Assembly (NCBI GenBank): GCA_943846615.1
Contig: OX044354.1
Span: 2,621,001-2,685,000, forward strand
Direction of reading: 5' to 3'
DNA length: 64,000 bases
DNA from: an uncultured Amylibacter sp.
GTDB taxonomy: Bacteria; Pseudomonadota; Alphaproteobacteria; Rhodobacterales; Rhodobacteraceae
Made by a program: the position numbers and the translations under genes. This document shows, one piece after another, positions 28,918 through 37,739 of the stretch. Within the stretch, counting starts at the first letter, position 1. Every line of letters starts with the position of its first letter. The notes under the pieces are model-generated. The model made no database searches and was not told the DNA's origin. It saw only the letters and a program-made list of their open reading frames with translations.

Positions 28918-28938
28918 CCCTGAGCAAATTGCTCAGGG
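28918..28938. repeat. 21-bp near-perfect palindrome between convergent genes
   Basis: CCCTGAGCAA and TTGCTCAGGG flank a single A. It lies 9 nt after the metZ stop, just before the stop of the convergent lipoprotein gene. As RNA it gives a strong hairpin on either strand, but no T-run follows on either side. It may still halt or protect both 3' ends. Confidence 0.6.
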
Positions 28939-28943
28939 GGGTG

Positions 28944-29909
28944 CTATTCGTTGGCTATGATTTTATTGGCGGATTCTTGTGCTGGCAACGATCCCCCGCC
29001 GCTTAGCTTGATGGAACAACCTTTAAAGTCTTTGTCATCGATTTGCGCCAATGCATCCAGCTTTGCACAAGCGCGATTGACATGCTGTAGCAACGCGACG
29101 CGTTGTGGTGACGTTAACGTCCAATCCAATCCGTTGTTCAATGCAACCGAGCCTGCATCAAATACGTCCTTGATTGGGCGTTGATGTTTTGCAACGTCAC
29201 TATCTTGTGCGCGGGTTCGGTTTATCAATGTCTCAAAACGCGATATGACCGGGGCACAGTATTTTGGCAAAGTTGCCATAGCCTGACATGATGTTGCGGT
29301 CGATTGCCCGAAAATCAACGCGACATCGCGGTATGTCGCCAAGTAACGCTGTAATATCGGCACCAGACGTCGGGCCTTTAGGATCGTTTTCAAGATTTCC
29401 GAAGGATCCAGCGCAATGGCTTTTTTCGCATTGCTCCGAATCTCGAAGTTATCGAACGCTTGCTTTAATGCGCCGTTCAATGATTTTGCCACATCAAATG
29501 AAAGACTCTCAAAACTATAGGCCGTGCCTTCGCTGGTAGCAGCAATTTGTTGGGTACAACTATCGCCTATAATAATGTCGTCCACAGATGGCTTTTCTGA
29601 AACCCGCGACGGTAAGCTACATAATTTTGAGGCTGCGCGTAGCTTCTCAATATCTTTATACAAAACCGTTATGCGTTCCGCTGATAGCCGCGCCTCGCTG
29701 GTTGTTTCGACGGTTTCTGCAACCAGTGGTGTCAGCAATGCTAGCATGATTAAATACCGGTTCACGCGCTGCTCTTGTCCCTTGGCAAATAACGTGTGAC
29801 GATCCGCCAAATATCCGACATTCCCGCCAGGATACCCAGCTTCGCGCGAAATTGCGGTGCAACCTTGCAATAGCGATACGACAGTTAACCCCAAAATAAA
29901 TTTACGCAT
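28944..29909 (-). CDS. Lipoprotein of unknown function
   Basis: The 321-residue product starts with a lipoprotein signal (MRKFILGLTVVSLLQGC, lipobox LLQGC, Cys17). A conserved stretch RYLIMLALLTPLVAETVETTSEARLSAE follows, then a mainly helical body with further cysteines. This suggests a periplasm-facing membrane-anchored protein. I do not recognise the family. It is monocistronic on the minus strand, facing metZ, with an AT-rich upstream region that it shares with the divergent next gene. Confidence 0.7.
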   Translation of the reverse strand: MRKFILGLTVVSLLQGCTAISREAGYPGGNVGYLADRHTLFAKGQEQRVNRYLIMLALLTPLVAETVETTSEARLSAERITVLYKDIEKLRAASKLCSLPSRVSEKPSVDDIIIGDSCTQQIAATSEGTAYSFESLSFDVAKSLNGALKQAFDNFEIRSNAKKAIALDPSEILKTILKARRLVPILQRYLATYRDVALIFGQSTATSCQAMATLPKYCAPVISRFETLINRTRAQDSDVAKHQRPIKDVFDAGSVALNNGLDWTLTSPQRVALLQHVNRACAKLDALAQIDDKDFKGCSIKLSGGGSLPAQESANKIIANE

Positions 29910-29951
29910 AATTCCCCCAAACCAAAGTAATTTTTAAATAGTCTCAATAAT

Positions 29952-29963
29952 ATCTAATTAGAT
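29952..29963. promoter_or_regulatory. 12-bp perfect palindrome in a divergent intergenic region
   Basis: ATCTAATTAGAT is perfectly self-complementary and lies 43 bp before the lipoprotein start and 121 bp before the divergent hypothetical gene. It could be an operator for a dimeric regulator. In such an AT-rich region a chance palindrome is also possible. Confidence 0.25.
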
Positions 29964-30083
29964 GTTAGGATCGCAAACGAGTCAAGTTGTGCTACTTTTT
30001 CTTTATTTCGAAAAAGTGTAACCAATCACTTTCTTTCTAGAGCAGATATGGATAGGGAAACAAATAGGAACACGGAGTATCTC

Positions 30084-30557
30084 ATGGAAACGACACAAAC
30101 AGTACCCGAATTGGTCAGTGCCGCATCCGCGAATGCACATGATCTTATGTGTGATATCCAACAGGCAAGTGGCGATGATCTGACGGCCATCACTGTTACC
30201 TTGGAATTGGCGGCGATTGATGTGTTTTCCGCCTTTGAATCGCGCATGCAGCATCATTTTAAACGCGGCCCCTTTTCGCGCAAGTTGAAAAACAAATTGC
30301 TGGACGCAGGCCAAGATGATTTGGCGTATCGTCTGCATCAGTATTATCTGGCGATCAATGTGTTGAAACACGGCACCGGGGCCAGCTTTCGCGAACTACG
30401 CGATGATCAAGGATCCTTGTTTTCATTGCGCCCGCCACAGGCTGTCATAGATGAAAACACAGAGAGTGTCGGGCTGGTTGATGTCACTGTCGAAGGTTTC
30501 TTCGAAGGGCTGACAAGAACGATCATGGATGCATATAATTTCCTAGAAGCACGATAG
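30084..30557 (+). CDS. Conserved protein of unknown function, helical
   Basis: A 157-residue soluble protein with no signal peptide. It is predicted almost all-helical, with AITVTLELAAIDVFSAFESRM, then FKRGPFSRKLKNKLLDAG and LHQYYLAINVLKHGTGASF. The NVLKHG segment recalls HEPN-like helical bundles, but I cannot support that. ATG 30084 is chosen because GGAG lies 6 nt upstream; an in-frame ATG at 30048 has no good ribosome binding site. The next gene follows within 90 bp. Confidence 0.65.
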   Translation: METTQTVPELVSAASANAHDLMCDIQQASGDDLTAITVTLELAAIDVFSAFESRMQHHFKRGPFSRKLKNKLLDAGQDDLAYRLHQYYLAINVLKHGTGASFRELRDDQGSLFSLRPPQAVIDENTESVGLVDVTVEGFFEGLTRTIMDAYNFLEAR

Positions 30558-30644
30558 CCTACCCGTAAAGACGCGCGCTGTCACTGCAACTTGTCTTTTG
30601 AGGTGCTTCGCCTATGGTTTGAAGTAAAACAATTTGGACGCAAC

Positions 30645-31166
30645 ATGTCGACGCATGTAAAAATAGAAATCAAACGCCTGTCATCTGGCGACGGTGAAGT
30701 GTATCGCACCATTCGATTACAAGCATTGGAAAACGCACCCAATGCCTTTGGTTCTAGCTTAGCGGAAGAAGCGGATAGGCCCTTTGATCATTTCGAAGCC
30801 CGCGCCGCACAGGGCGGGGTTTTTGCGGCCTTTGTGGATGGGCGCGTAATCGGTATGGCGGGATTTTATATCCAGTCTGGACCGAAGGTGCACCATAAGG
30901 GCACATTGTGGGGTATGTATGTTGCACCCGAATTTCGGGATTGTGGTGCGGGTAAATTATTGGTGCAGGCCGTGCTGGATCACGCTAGGGGTCTGGTCGA
31001 TTTAATTACCTTGGCCGTGGTCAATGATAACGCATCTGCATTAGCCTTGTATGAACACATGGGCTTTCGCATATACGGTGTTGAACCCCACGCATTAAAA
31101 ATTGGATCCGATTATTTTTCCGAATGCCTTATGATCCAAGAATTAAATACGCCAAAAAATGAATGA
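30645..31166 (+). CDS. GNAT family N-acetyltransferase
   Basis: A 173-residue acetyl-CoA-dependent acyltransferase. The central strand-loop-helix carries GTLWGMYVAPEFRDCGAGKLL, where RDCGAG is the acetyl-CoA pyrophosphate-binding motif A. NDNASALALYEHMGFRIYGVEP is the usual motif B. The N-terminal half (IKRLSSGDGEVYRTIRLQALENAPNAFGS) is typical of the RimI-like general acetyltransferases. The substrate is unknown. ATG 30645 gives the normal length; a TTG-initiated extension to 30591 adds nothing recognisable. The stop lies just before the next start. Confidence 0.88.
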   Translation: MSTHVKIEIKRLSSGDGEVYRTIRLQALENAPNAFGSSLAEEADRPFDHFEARAAQGGVFAAFVDGRVIGMAGFYIQSGPKVHHKGTLWGMYVAPEFRDCGAGKLLVQAVLDHARGLVDLITLAVVNDNASALALYEHMGFRIYGVEPHALKIGSDYFSECLMIQELNTPKNE

Positions 31167-31173
31167 GAACATA

Positions 31174-31839
31174 ATGACACCCCAAGCAGTTTTATTCGAT
31201 ATGGACGGTCTCTTGTTGGATACAGAACGTGTGTGTTTAGAGAGTTTTGTGGCTGCCCGTCGTATCCATAATTTACCCGATGATGAACATGTATTCCTAA
31301 GCGTGATTGGTCTGCGGGGGCCAGATGCATCGCAAGTTATTCGCCACAGTTTGAATGATGCACTTGATTTGAAAGTCTTTGACGAAACTTGGGAGGAACA
31401 ATTGAAAATGCGTTACGACCAAGAAATCCCTGTCAAACAGGGCGCGGCCCAGTTGTTGGAAATCCTTGTGTCCAAAGGCCTGCCCTTGGCTGTGGCGACA
31501 TCGACGCCGACGAAGATTGCACGTCATAAGTTGGGCAAAATCGGGCTGTTGCCTCATTTCAATACGGTTATCGGTGGGGATATGGTAATGCACGGCAAAC
31601 CAAACCCCGAGATATATCATAGGGCTGCAACTGAACTGGGTTTTGACGCCAATGTTTGTTATGCGTTCGAGGACAGCGAACCAGGCGCGACGGCGGCCAT
31701 GGCATCGGGTGCGAAAACGATCCAGATTCCCGACATGATCCCACCATCACCTGAATTTATCAAACGTGGGCATATCATTGCACCTACTTTATTGGATGGC
31801 GCTGTATTGGCTGGATTGATCGAAACTCACGACCTATAA
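31174..31839 (+). CDS. HAD family phosphatase (beta-phosphoglucomutase/phosphatase-like)
   Basis: The 221-residue product has all four HAD motifs: FDMDGLLLDTE with the nucleophilic and acid Asp near the start, ATSTPT (motif II), GKPNPEIYHRA with Lys (motif III) and FEDSEPGATAAMASGA (motif IV). The alpha-helical cap between motifs I and II makes it subfamily I, like sugar-phosphate phosphatases and beta-phosphoglucomutase. The substrate is not determinable. ATG 31174 with GAGA upstream is preferred; an in-frame ATG at 31159 overlaps the GNAT gene. The two are probably one operon. Confidence 0.88.
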   Translation: MTPQAVLFDMDGLLLDTERVCLESFVAARRIHNLPDDEHVFLSVIGLRGPDASQVIRHSLNDALDLKVFDETWEEQLKMRYDQEIPVKQGAAQLLEILVSKGLPLAVATSTPTKIARHKLGKIGLLPHFNTVIGGDMVMHGKPNPEIYHRAATELGFDANVCYAFEDSEPGATAAMASGAKTIQIPDMIPPSPEFIKRGHIIAPTLLDGAVLAGLIETHDL

Positions 31840-32009
31840 GTCTAAATTAATAATTAAAATCAATTATTTAAACCTTTGCCCACACGTGGACATTTTTAAA
31901 AATGTTTGTCTTTTTTCTACGGTATCACGTCGATTTTGCGATCCTTTTGCTGGTAATCATCCGCTAAACCCCCTACATGACAGACATAGGTTTAACCAAG
32001 GAGCATGTG

Positions 32010-32633
32010 ATGAATATTCACGATCCAGCTATTGAGACCGAGAAGACAGTAAAACGTCCCTCCCAAGCAGAAGCTGAACAAGCCGTTCAAACGTTATTAC
32101 GTTGGGCCGGCGAAGACCCCGCACGTGAAGGCCTGCTGGACACGCCATCGCGTGTTGTCAAAGCATATGGTCAGTGGTTCAAGGGATATGAACAAGACCC
32201 AGCGGAAATGTTAAAACGCACCTTCCAAGAGGTCGAGGGATATGATGAATTGGTGTTGTTAAAAGACATCCGTTTCGAAAGCTATTGCGAGCATCACATG
32301 GCTCCGATCATCGGCAAGGCCCATGTGGCATATATTCCAACAGATCGTGTGGTCGGGATTTCCAAACTGGCCCGTGTTGTGGATGCGTTTTCAAAACGTT
32401 TGCAAGTTCAGGAAAAGATGACCGCGCAAATAGCCAATACAATTGATGAGGTGTTGGCCCCGCGTGGTGTCGCCGTGGTGTTAGAAGGCGAGCATCACTG
32501 CATGTCCACGCGCGGTGTGCATAAACATGGCGTGACGATGGTGACGTCGGCGATGCGCGGTGAATTTAAAACGGATCGTGATCTGCGCCGTGACTTCATG
32601 GGAATTATTGGAAACCCGTCCACTTCTATGTAA
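32010..32633 (+). CDS. folE: GTP cyclohydrolase I
   Basis: Converts GTP to dihydroneopterin triphosphate, the first step of folate synthesis; folB and folP lie about 11 kb downstream. The 207 residues have zinc ligands in SYCEHHMAP (Cys and His) and [10 protein letters not shown], and the conserved [20 protein letters not shown]. The C-terminus [13 protein letters not shown] is standard. ATG 32010 follows AAGGAG at 5-6 nt; an in-frame ATG at 31977 precedes that site and is unlikely. A terminator follows the gene. Confidence 0.96.
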   Translation: MNIHDPAIETEKTVKRPSQAEAEQAVQTLLRWAGEDPAREGLLDTPSRVVKAYGQWFKGYEQDPAEMLKRTFQEVEGYDELVLLKDIRFESYCEHHMAPIIGKAHVAYIPTDRVVGISKLARVVDAFSKRLQVQEKMTAQIANTIDEVLAPRGVAVVLEGEHHCMSTRGVHKHGVTMVTSAMRGEFKTDRDLRRDFMGIIGNPSTSM

Positions 32634-32659
32634 GTGAAAAGCGTTATTCATGAATGCCG

Positions 32660-32687
32660 AAAGCACTGGGGTTTACCAGTGCTTTTT
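32660..32687 (+). terminator. Intrinsic terminator after folE
   Basis: AAAGCACTGG and CCAGTGCTTT form a perfect 10-bp stem around GGTTTA, followed by TT. It separates folE from trkH and shows that the longer in-frame reading for trkH from 32654 is not the real start. Confidence 0.85.
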
Positions 32688-32731
32688 GCGTTTTGGGTGG
32701 GGAATTACTGGGGTTCATCCTTGACAGTTTG

Positions 32732-34204
32732 ATGCCCATTCGCCAAGCCTTGCACATGTTTGATCTACGCCCTGCGGGCTATGTTATTGGGTTATTGGTG
32801 ATGGTGCTGGGGGCAACGATGGTTGTGCCGATGGCATTGGATTGGTTTGACCAATCGCCAAACTGGGCTGCCTTTGGATTGTCGGCGTTTGCCACGGTTC
32901 TAATTGGTGGCGGTATTGCATTGGCCTGTCAGAATACGGCCAAGGTGGAATTGAATATCCAACAGACCTTTTTTCTGACAACGGGCGTGTGGTTTGTTTT
33001 GCCTGTTTTTGGCGCGTTTCCGTTCATGTTGGGGGAAACCGATGCGCGGTTTGTTGATGCGTTTTTTGAGGCCATGTCGGGTTTAACCACCACCGGATCC
33101 ACAGTGTTTTCAGAACTGGATACCCTGCCACGTGGGTTGCTGTTATGGCGTGGATTGATGCAATGGTTTGGTGGTATTGGTGTTGTCGTTGTGGCGATGG
33201 TGTTTTTGCCGGTTTTGCGCGTTGGTGGTATGCAGATTTTCCGTACGGAGGGGTTTGATACTTTCGGTAAAATTCTGCCTCGCGCGGCAGAGATTTCACG
33301 TTCGATTTCGTCGATCTATCTGACCCTGACGGCGATGTGTTTTGTGGCGTATTCCATGGCGGGAATGAATCTGTTTGATGCATTGGTGCATGCCATGACG
33401 ACCATCGCGACAGGTGGATTTTCGAACTATGATAATTCATTCGCGGATTTAGGATCGACGGCGGAATATGTCGCCGTGGTGTTTATGATTTTGGCGGCCT
33501 TGCCGTTTGTGCGCTATGTGCAATTGGTTGGCGGTTCTGTGCGTGCGATTTTTGCCGATCCACAGGTTCGGGCGTTTTTGATAACCGTTGCTGTGGTGAT
33601 TGTCATCTTGGTAATTTGGCGTTTGAATTTCATTACCAACTCTTACGAATACGCGTTGCGTAAGGCGGCGTTTAATGGGGTTTCGATTTTGACAGGCACG
33701 GGGTTTGCTAGCGACAACTACATGTTGTGGGGCAGTTTTCCGATTACCTTTTTCTTCCTGATTGGGTTGATTGGGGGCTGCGCTGGATCGACGACGTGTT
33801 CAATCAAGGTGTTCCGGTTTCAATTGCTGTTCGCATCCGTAAGCGCACAGATTAAACGTATTCACAGCCCAAATGGAATTTTCCAACCACGCTATGCACG
33901 CAAATCTGTGCCTGAAGAGGTCATCAGTTCTGTGATGGCGTTTTTTGTGTTGTTTATGGTGACCTTGGCCGTATTGGCGGTGGCATTAGGGATGACGGGC
34001 TTGGACGCGGTTACATCGATATCTGGGGCGGCGGCGGCGTTGGCAAATATTGGACCGGGGTTGGGTTCAGAGATTGGGCCTGCGGGTAATTTTGCCGGTT
34101 TGAATGATATGGCGAAGTGGATTTTGTCCGCTGGTATGTTGATTGGTCGGTTGGAATTGATGGCAGTGTTTGTGTTGCTGACTGCAACATTTTGGAGAGG
34201 TTAA
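32732..34204 (+). CDS. Potassium uptake protein TrkH family
   Basis: The membrane ion-conducting subunit of a Trk-type K+ uptake system. The 490 residues hold about ten to twelve helices in four M1-P-M2 repeats. The selectivity-loop sequences are visible: GLTTTGSTVF, TTIATGGFSNYD, ILTGTGFASDN and LANIGPGLGSE. LWRGLMQWFGGIGVVVVAMVFLPVL is also typical. No TrkA is next to it. ATG 32732 is taken because it lies after the folE terminator and gives family length; an ATG at 32756 is also possible and neither has a strong ribosome binding site. Confidence 0.92.
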   Translation: MPIRQALHMFDLRPAGYVIGLLVMVLGATMVVPMALDWFDQSPNWAAFGLSAFATVLIGGGIALACQNTAKVELNIQQTFFLTTGVWFVLPVFGAFPFMLGETDARFVDAFFEAMSGLTTTGSTVFSELDTLPRGLLLWRGLMQWFGGIGVVVVAMVFLPVLRVGGMQIFRTEGFDTFGKILPRAAEISRSISSIYLTLTAMCFVAYSMAGMNLFDALVHAMTTIATGGFSNYDNSFADLGSTAEYVAVVFMILAALPFVRYVQLVGGSVRAIFADPQVRAFLITVAVVIVILVIWRLNFITNSYEYALRKAAFNGVSILTGTGFASDNYMLWGSFPITFFFLIGLIGGCAGSTTCSIKVFRFQLLFASVSAQIKRIHSPNGIFQPRYARKSVPEEVISSVMAFFVLFMVTLAVLAVALGMTGLDAVTSISGAAAALANIGPGLGSEIGPAGNFAGLNDMAKWILSAGMLIGRLELMAVFVLLTATFWRG

Positions 34205-34207
34205 GTT

Positions 34208-35623
34208 ATGAGTAATGGTGATTTGGATCCCAAAGATTGGGACGCCTTTCGTAGCAATGCACATGCCATGCTGGATCGAAGTATTGATAAGATGGCGCAG
34301 GCTGATCAAGGCCGCGTCTGGACGCCGTTACCCGATGATTTACGAGCACAGTTTCAAACGGATATCCCGCGTGACGCCGGTGATCCAAATGCATTGATGG
34401 CGGATATTATGCCATATGGCGTTGGCAATACGCATCCTCGTTTTTTTGGTTGGGTGCATGGTGCGGGCGCGCCGTCTGGTGTGATGGCGGATATGGCTGC
34501 GGCGGCGATGAATGTGAATGCCGGTGGGCGTGATCATGTGGCGCCAGTGGTAGAACGCCAAGTTTTGACGTGGTGTTTGGAATTGATGGGGATGCCAGCG
34601 GATGGGTCTGGATTGATCGTTTCGGGCACGTCGATGGCGACAATTATTGCGATGAAGGTCGCGCGGGATCGTTTGTTGGATGATGCCCGAGCGCGTGGTG
34701 TGAAGCAGGGGCAGTTGGTTGGTTATACATCTGCGCAGGCGCATTCGTGTATCAAGCAGGCGTTTGATGTTTTGGGTCTGGGCACCGAGGCGTTGCGGGT
34801 TGTCAAATGCAATGATCAGTTCGAGATGGATTTGAATCATTTGCGCGAATTGATTGCGACGGATCGTGCGGCTGGTTTGATGCCATTGGTGATTGTTGGC
34901 ACTGCAGGTGCGGTGAATATGGGGGCGATTGATGATCTGAACGGCATTGCGGGTATCGCGGCGGATCAGGATATTTGGTTCCATGTTGATGGGGCCTTTG
35001 GCGCAGCTGGTTTGCTGGGTGAATTGGCACGGGATCGTTTGGCGGGCATTGCGCGCGCAGACAGTTTAGCGTTTGATTTTCACAAATGGTATCAGGTGAA
35101 TTACGAAGCGGGCTGTGTTCTGTTCAAGGATGAAGCCGCGCATCGGGCGTCGTTTTCGGATCGGGCGGAGTATTTGCGCGGGTCGGAACGTGGTCTTGCT
35201 GGGGGTGCGTTTTGGGCCGTGGATTATGGGCCAGAGTTATCGCGTGGATTTCGGGCGTTGAAGGTCTGGGCGCATTTGGCGGAACATGGTGTGGATGCGA
35301 TTGGCGCCACGATTGATCGCAATATTGAGTTGGCGCAGTATTTGAACGCGCGTGTTTCGCGCGAGGATGCTTTGCAAGCGATGGCGCCTGTGCCGTTGAA
35401 TATCAATTGTTTCCGTTTTGTGGCCGATGGCCAAGATTTAGATGCGTTGAATGATGAGATTGTGATCCTGTTGCAAGAGCGCGGAATTGCGGTGCCGTCG
35501 ACCACGCGTTTGAATGGTGAATTGGCGATCCGTGTGAATATTACCAACCACCGTACGCAAGAGTCTGATCTAGATTTGTTGGTTGATGCTGTGCTGGAAA
35601 TTGGTGCGGAATTGATTGGTTGA
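34208..35623 (+). CDS. PLP-dependent amino acid decarboxylase family protein (group II)
   Basis: The 471 residues belong to the aromatic-L-amino-acid/glutamate decarboxylase superfamily. HPRFFGWVHGAGAPSGVMADM is the N-terminal substrate region, SGTSMATIIAMKVARD follows, then the PLP-pyridine Asp in WFHVDGAFGAAG, and the Schiff-base Lys in DSLAFDFHKWYQVNYEAGC. The substrate is unknown; aromatic amino acids, glutamate, aspartate or diaminobutyrate are all possible. It follows trkH after 3 bp and is probably co-transcribed, with no obvious metabolic link. Confidence 0.88.
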   Translation: MSNGDLDPKDWDAFRSNAHAMLDRSIDKMAQADQGRVWTPLPDDLRAQFQTDIPRDAGDPNALMADIMPYGVGNTHPRFFGWVHGAGAPSGVMADMAAAAMNVNAGGRDHVAPVVERQVLTWCLELMGMPADGSGLIVSGTSMATIIAMKVARDRLLDDARARGVKQGQLVGYTSAQAHSCIKQAFDVLGLGTEALRVVKCNDQFEMDLNHLRELIATDRAAGLMPLVIVGTAGAVNMGAIDDLNGIAGIAADQDIWFHVDGAFGAAGLLGELARDRLAGIARADSLAFDFHKWYQVNYEAGCVLFKDEAAHRASFSDRAEYLRGSERGLAGGAFWAVDYGPELSRGFRALKVWAHLAEHGVDAIGATIDRNIELAQYLNARVSREDALQAMAPVPLNINCFRFVADGQDLDALNDEIVILLQERGIAVPSTTRLNGELAIRVNITNHRTQESDLDLLVDAVLEIGAELIG

Positions 35624-35943
35624 TGATTGCGGATAAGTATGAATTTGGTGTTACGTCAGCGTTCAGTTCAATGAAATAAGGGTAATATGGGCGTAGCCCG
35701 TGTTGTCTTGTTAGAGCGTGCGAAGCGTTAAGTCGTTAATCTTTGCAGAAATACGGGGAAATGCGATGTCGGTATTACGTCTAGACAGCGTCTAGATAGC
35801 GTCGTGAAACGGTTCGGTGTTTTTGTGTTAACCAATTCAGCGGCCGTTTGTTAATGTGTTTGGTTTTATGCACATCCTTGAATTGACCCCGACGCCTGCA
35901 TTGCATAATGAAGGCGCAACGCATTGTGACCAAAGGCAGAGCC
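35624..35943. other. 320-bp intergenic region upstream of glyQ
   Basis: No plausible gene. It holds a CGTCTAGACAG/CGTCTAGATAG imperfect direct repeat at about 35778-35799 and a TTAACCA CtrA-like half-site at 35828-35834 without a partner TTAA. The glyQ promoter is near its right end. The rest shows no structure I recognise. Confidence 0.5.
35883..35911 (+). promoter_or_regulatory. Sigma-70-type promoter of the glyQ operon
   Basis: TTGACC at 35883-35888 is followed after 17 bp by TAATGA at 35906-35911, 33 bp before the glyQ ATG. Confidence 0.5.
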
Positions 35944-36867
35944 ATGACGATTACCAAACCGACCTGTTTCCAAGAGATTATTTTACGTCTGCAAAACTAC
36001 TGGGCTGAACATGGTTGCGCGATTATGCAACCATACGACATGGAAGTGGGTGCGGGGACGTTTCATCCGGCAACGACGTTGCGTGCCTTGGGATCGAAGC
36101 CATGGGCCGCGGCATACGTGCAACCGTCGCGTCGTCCGACCGATGGGCGCTATGGTGAAAACCCGAACCGTTTGCAACATTATTACCAGTATCAGGTTTT
36201 GATTAAGCCAAGCCCGCCGCAGTTGCAGGAGCTTTACCTTGGGTCATTAGAGGCCATCGGTATTGATATGGAATTGCATGATATCCGTTTTGTTGAGGAT
36301 GACTGGGAAAGCCCGACGTTGGGAGCGTGGGGTCTGGGCTGGGAAGTTTGGTGTGATGGGATGGAAGTGTCCCAGTTTACATATTTCCAACAGGTTGGTG
36401 GACATGATTGTAAACCAGTTTCGGGCGAGCTGACCTATGGTCTTGAACGTTTGGCGATGTATGTTTTGGGTGTGGATCATGTGATGGACATGCCGTTTAA
36501 CGCGCCTGGTTCTGCGATTGAACTGAAATACCGCGATGTGTTCCAGCAGACCGAGCAGGAATATTCGCGTTGGAATTTTGATATTGCCGATACGGACACG
36601 TTGTTACAGCATTTCAAAGATGCTGAGGCGGAGTGTGAGCGTATTTTAGCGGCGCCGCATGATGATCCCAAGACGGGTAAGAAAATCATTATGGCGCATC
36701 CGGCCTATGATCAATGCATCAAGGCATCGCATTTGTTTAACTTGTTGGATGCGCGTGGCGTGATTTCGGTTACCGAACGTCAGGCGTACATTGGACGAGT
36801 GCGTAATTTGGCCAAGGCCTGCGCAGATGCGTTTGTGCAGACCGAGGCCGGTGGAGCCGCCGCATGA
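35944..36867 (+). CDS. glyQ: Glycine-tRNA ligase alpha subunit
   Basis: Catalytic subunit of the heterotetrameric class II glycyl-tRNA synthetase that charges tRNA-Gly. The 307 residues include [61 protein letters not shown], the class II core of the enzyme, and [24 protein letters not shown] 35944 gives [12 protein letters not shown]; the twelve extra residues upstream to 35908 overlap the promoter. The end overlaps the next gene by 4 bp, and glyS follows that gene. Confidence 0.97.
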   Translation: MTITKPTCFQEIILRLQNYWAEHGCAIMQPYDMEVGAGTFHPATTLRALGSKPWAAAYVQPSRRPTDGRYGENPNRLQHYYQYQVLIKPSPPQLQELYLGSLEAIGIDMELHDIRFVEDDWESPTLGAWGLGWEVWCDGMEVSQFTYFQQVGGHDCKPVSGELTYGLERLAMYVLGVDHVMDMPFNAPGSAIELKYRDVFQQTEQEYSRWNFDIADTDTLLQHFKDAEAECERILAAPHDDPKTGKKIIMAHPAYDQCIKASHLFNLLDARGVISVTERQAYIGRVRNLAKACADAFVQTEAGGAAA

Positions 36868-37739
36868 AGGGATCTGTTTTGATGGGCAGTATGTTAGTTG
36901 CCGCCGCCGCCATGGGGATAGGCCTGTGGTACAGCACCGAGAAGGCGTATTACGTTGAAATCACAGATGTAGAAGAGGTGATGGCATACGGCGATGCCTT
37001 CCCCGTGAGTAATTACCGTGGGATTGATGCAGATACGTCGCCGTTAAAGATGCGGGCTTGTTTCAATGTGGATTGGGATTATTTCCCAACGGATGAATTT
37101 AAAAATGTGGCGACGCCGTTGATTGCACCCAAATCATTTGATTGTTTTGATGCCAAGAAGATTGGTGCGGATTTGCAATCGGGTGATGCGACAGCGATAT
37201 TGTCCGACGAAAATAATCCGTTTGGGTTTAATACGTTTATTGCGCAATACGCGGACGGCAATGCGTTTATGTGGCGGCAGATGAATGCCTGTGGCAAAGC
37301 GCATTTTGGCGGTGATCCATTGCCAGAAGGGTGCCCAGTGCCCGAAGATGCAGTTGCGAAGAACGTGATGCGCGATCCCGAAAACCCTTTGCATACGATT
37401 AACCTGACCCCGATTGCGGGCGGTGCGGTTGAACCCGTTTTGATTGATGGTCAACCGATTGTGGCGTTTTCGACGGATGCGAAGTTTTATTATGCTTGTT
37501 TCCAAACACCGATGAGTTTTGGTTTGTTAACAGAGACATATGAGATTTCTGATGATGCGCTGCCAGCAAAGCCGTTGGGCGATATGGCGTGTTATGACCA
37601 ACAAAAGATTGCAATGGATGTTGCCAGCGGCGAGGCGTTAAGCCTGGTTGGTGAGAGAAATATAATTGAGGGCATTGATCGTATCATTGCCGTTTACCCA
37701 GATGGACGTGCCTATGCGTGGCACCAAGAGGCACAATAA
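36864..37739 (+). CDS. DUF6446-type membrane-anchored protein with internal duplication
   Basis: Function unknown. The 291 residues have an N-terminal anchor (about 3-23) and a periplasmic part. Two similar domains are visible. Residues 53-138 hold [31 protein letters not shown] and [12 protein letters not shown]. Residues 202-288 hold [31 protein letters not shown] and [28 protein letters not shown] lies between them. Single-domain relatives sit between glyQ and glyS in many Rhodobacterales. It overlaps glyQ by 4 bp and glyS by 1 bp, so it is in the glyQ-glyS operon. Confidence 0.78.
   Translation: MKGSVLMGSMLVAAAAMGIGLWYSTEKAYYVEITDVEEVMAYGDAFPVSNYRGIDADTSPLKMRACFNVDWDYFPTDEFKNVATPLIAPKSFDCFDAKKIGADLQSGDATAILSDENNPFGFNTFIAQYADGNAFMWRQMNACGKAHFGGDPLPEGCPVPEDAVAKNVMRDPENPLHTINLTPIAGGAVEPVLIDGQPIVAFSTDAKFYYACFQTPMSFGLLTETYEISDDALPAKPLGDMACYDQQKIAMDVASGEALSLVGERNIIEGIDRIIAVYPDGRAYAWHQEAQ

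Noticed and set aside
28918..28938. Intrinsic terminator between metZ and the lipoprotein gene
   Set aside because: The stem is strong, but neither strand has a T-run; kept only as a palindrome.
32654..32731. Upstream start for the trkH gene
   Set aside because: The extension overlaps the intrinsic terminator of folE.
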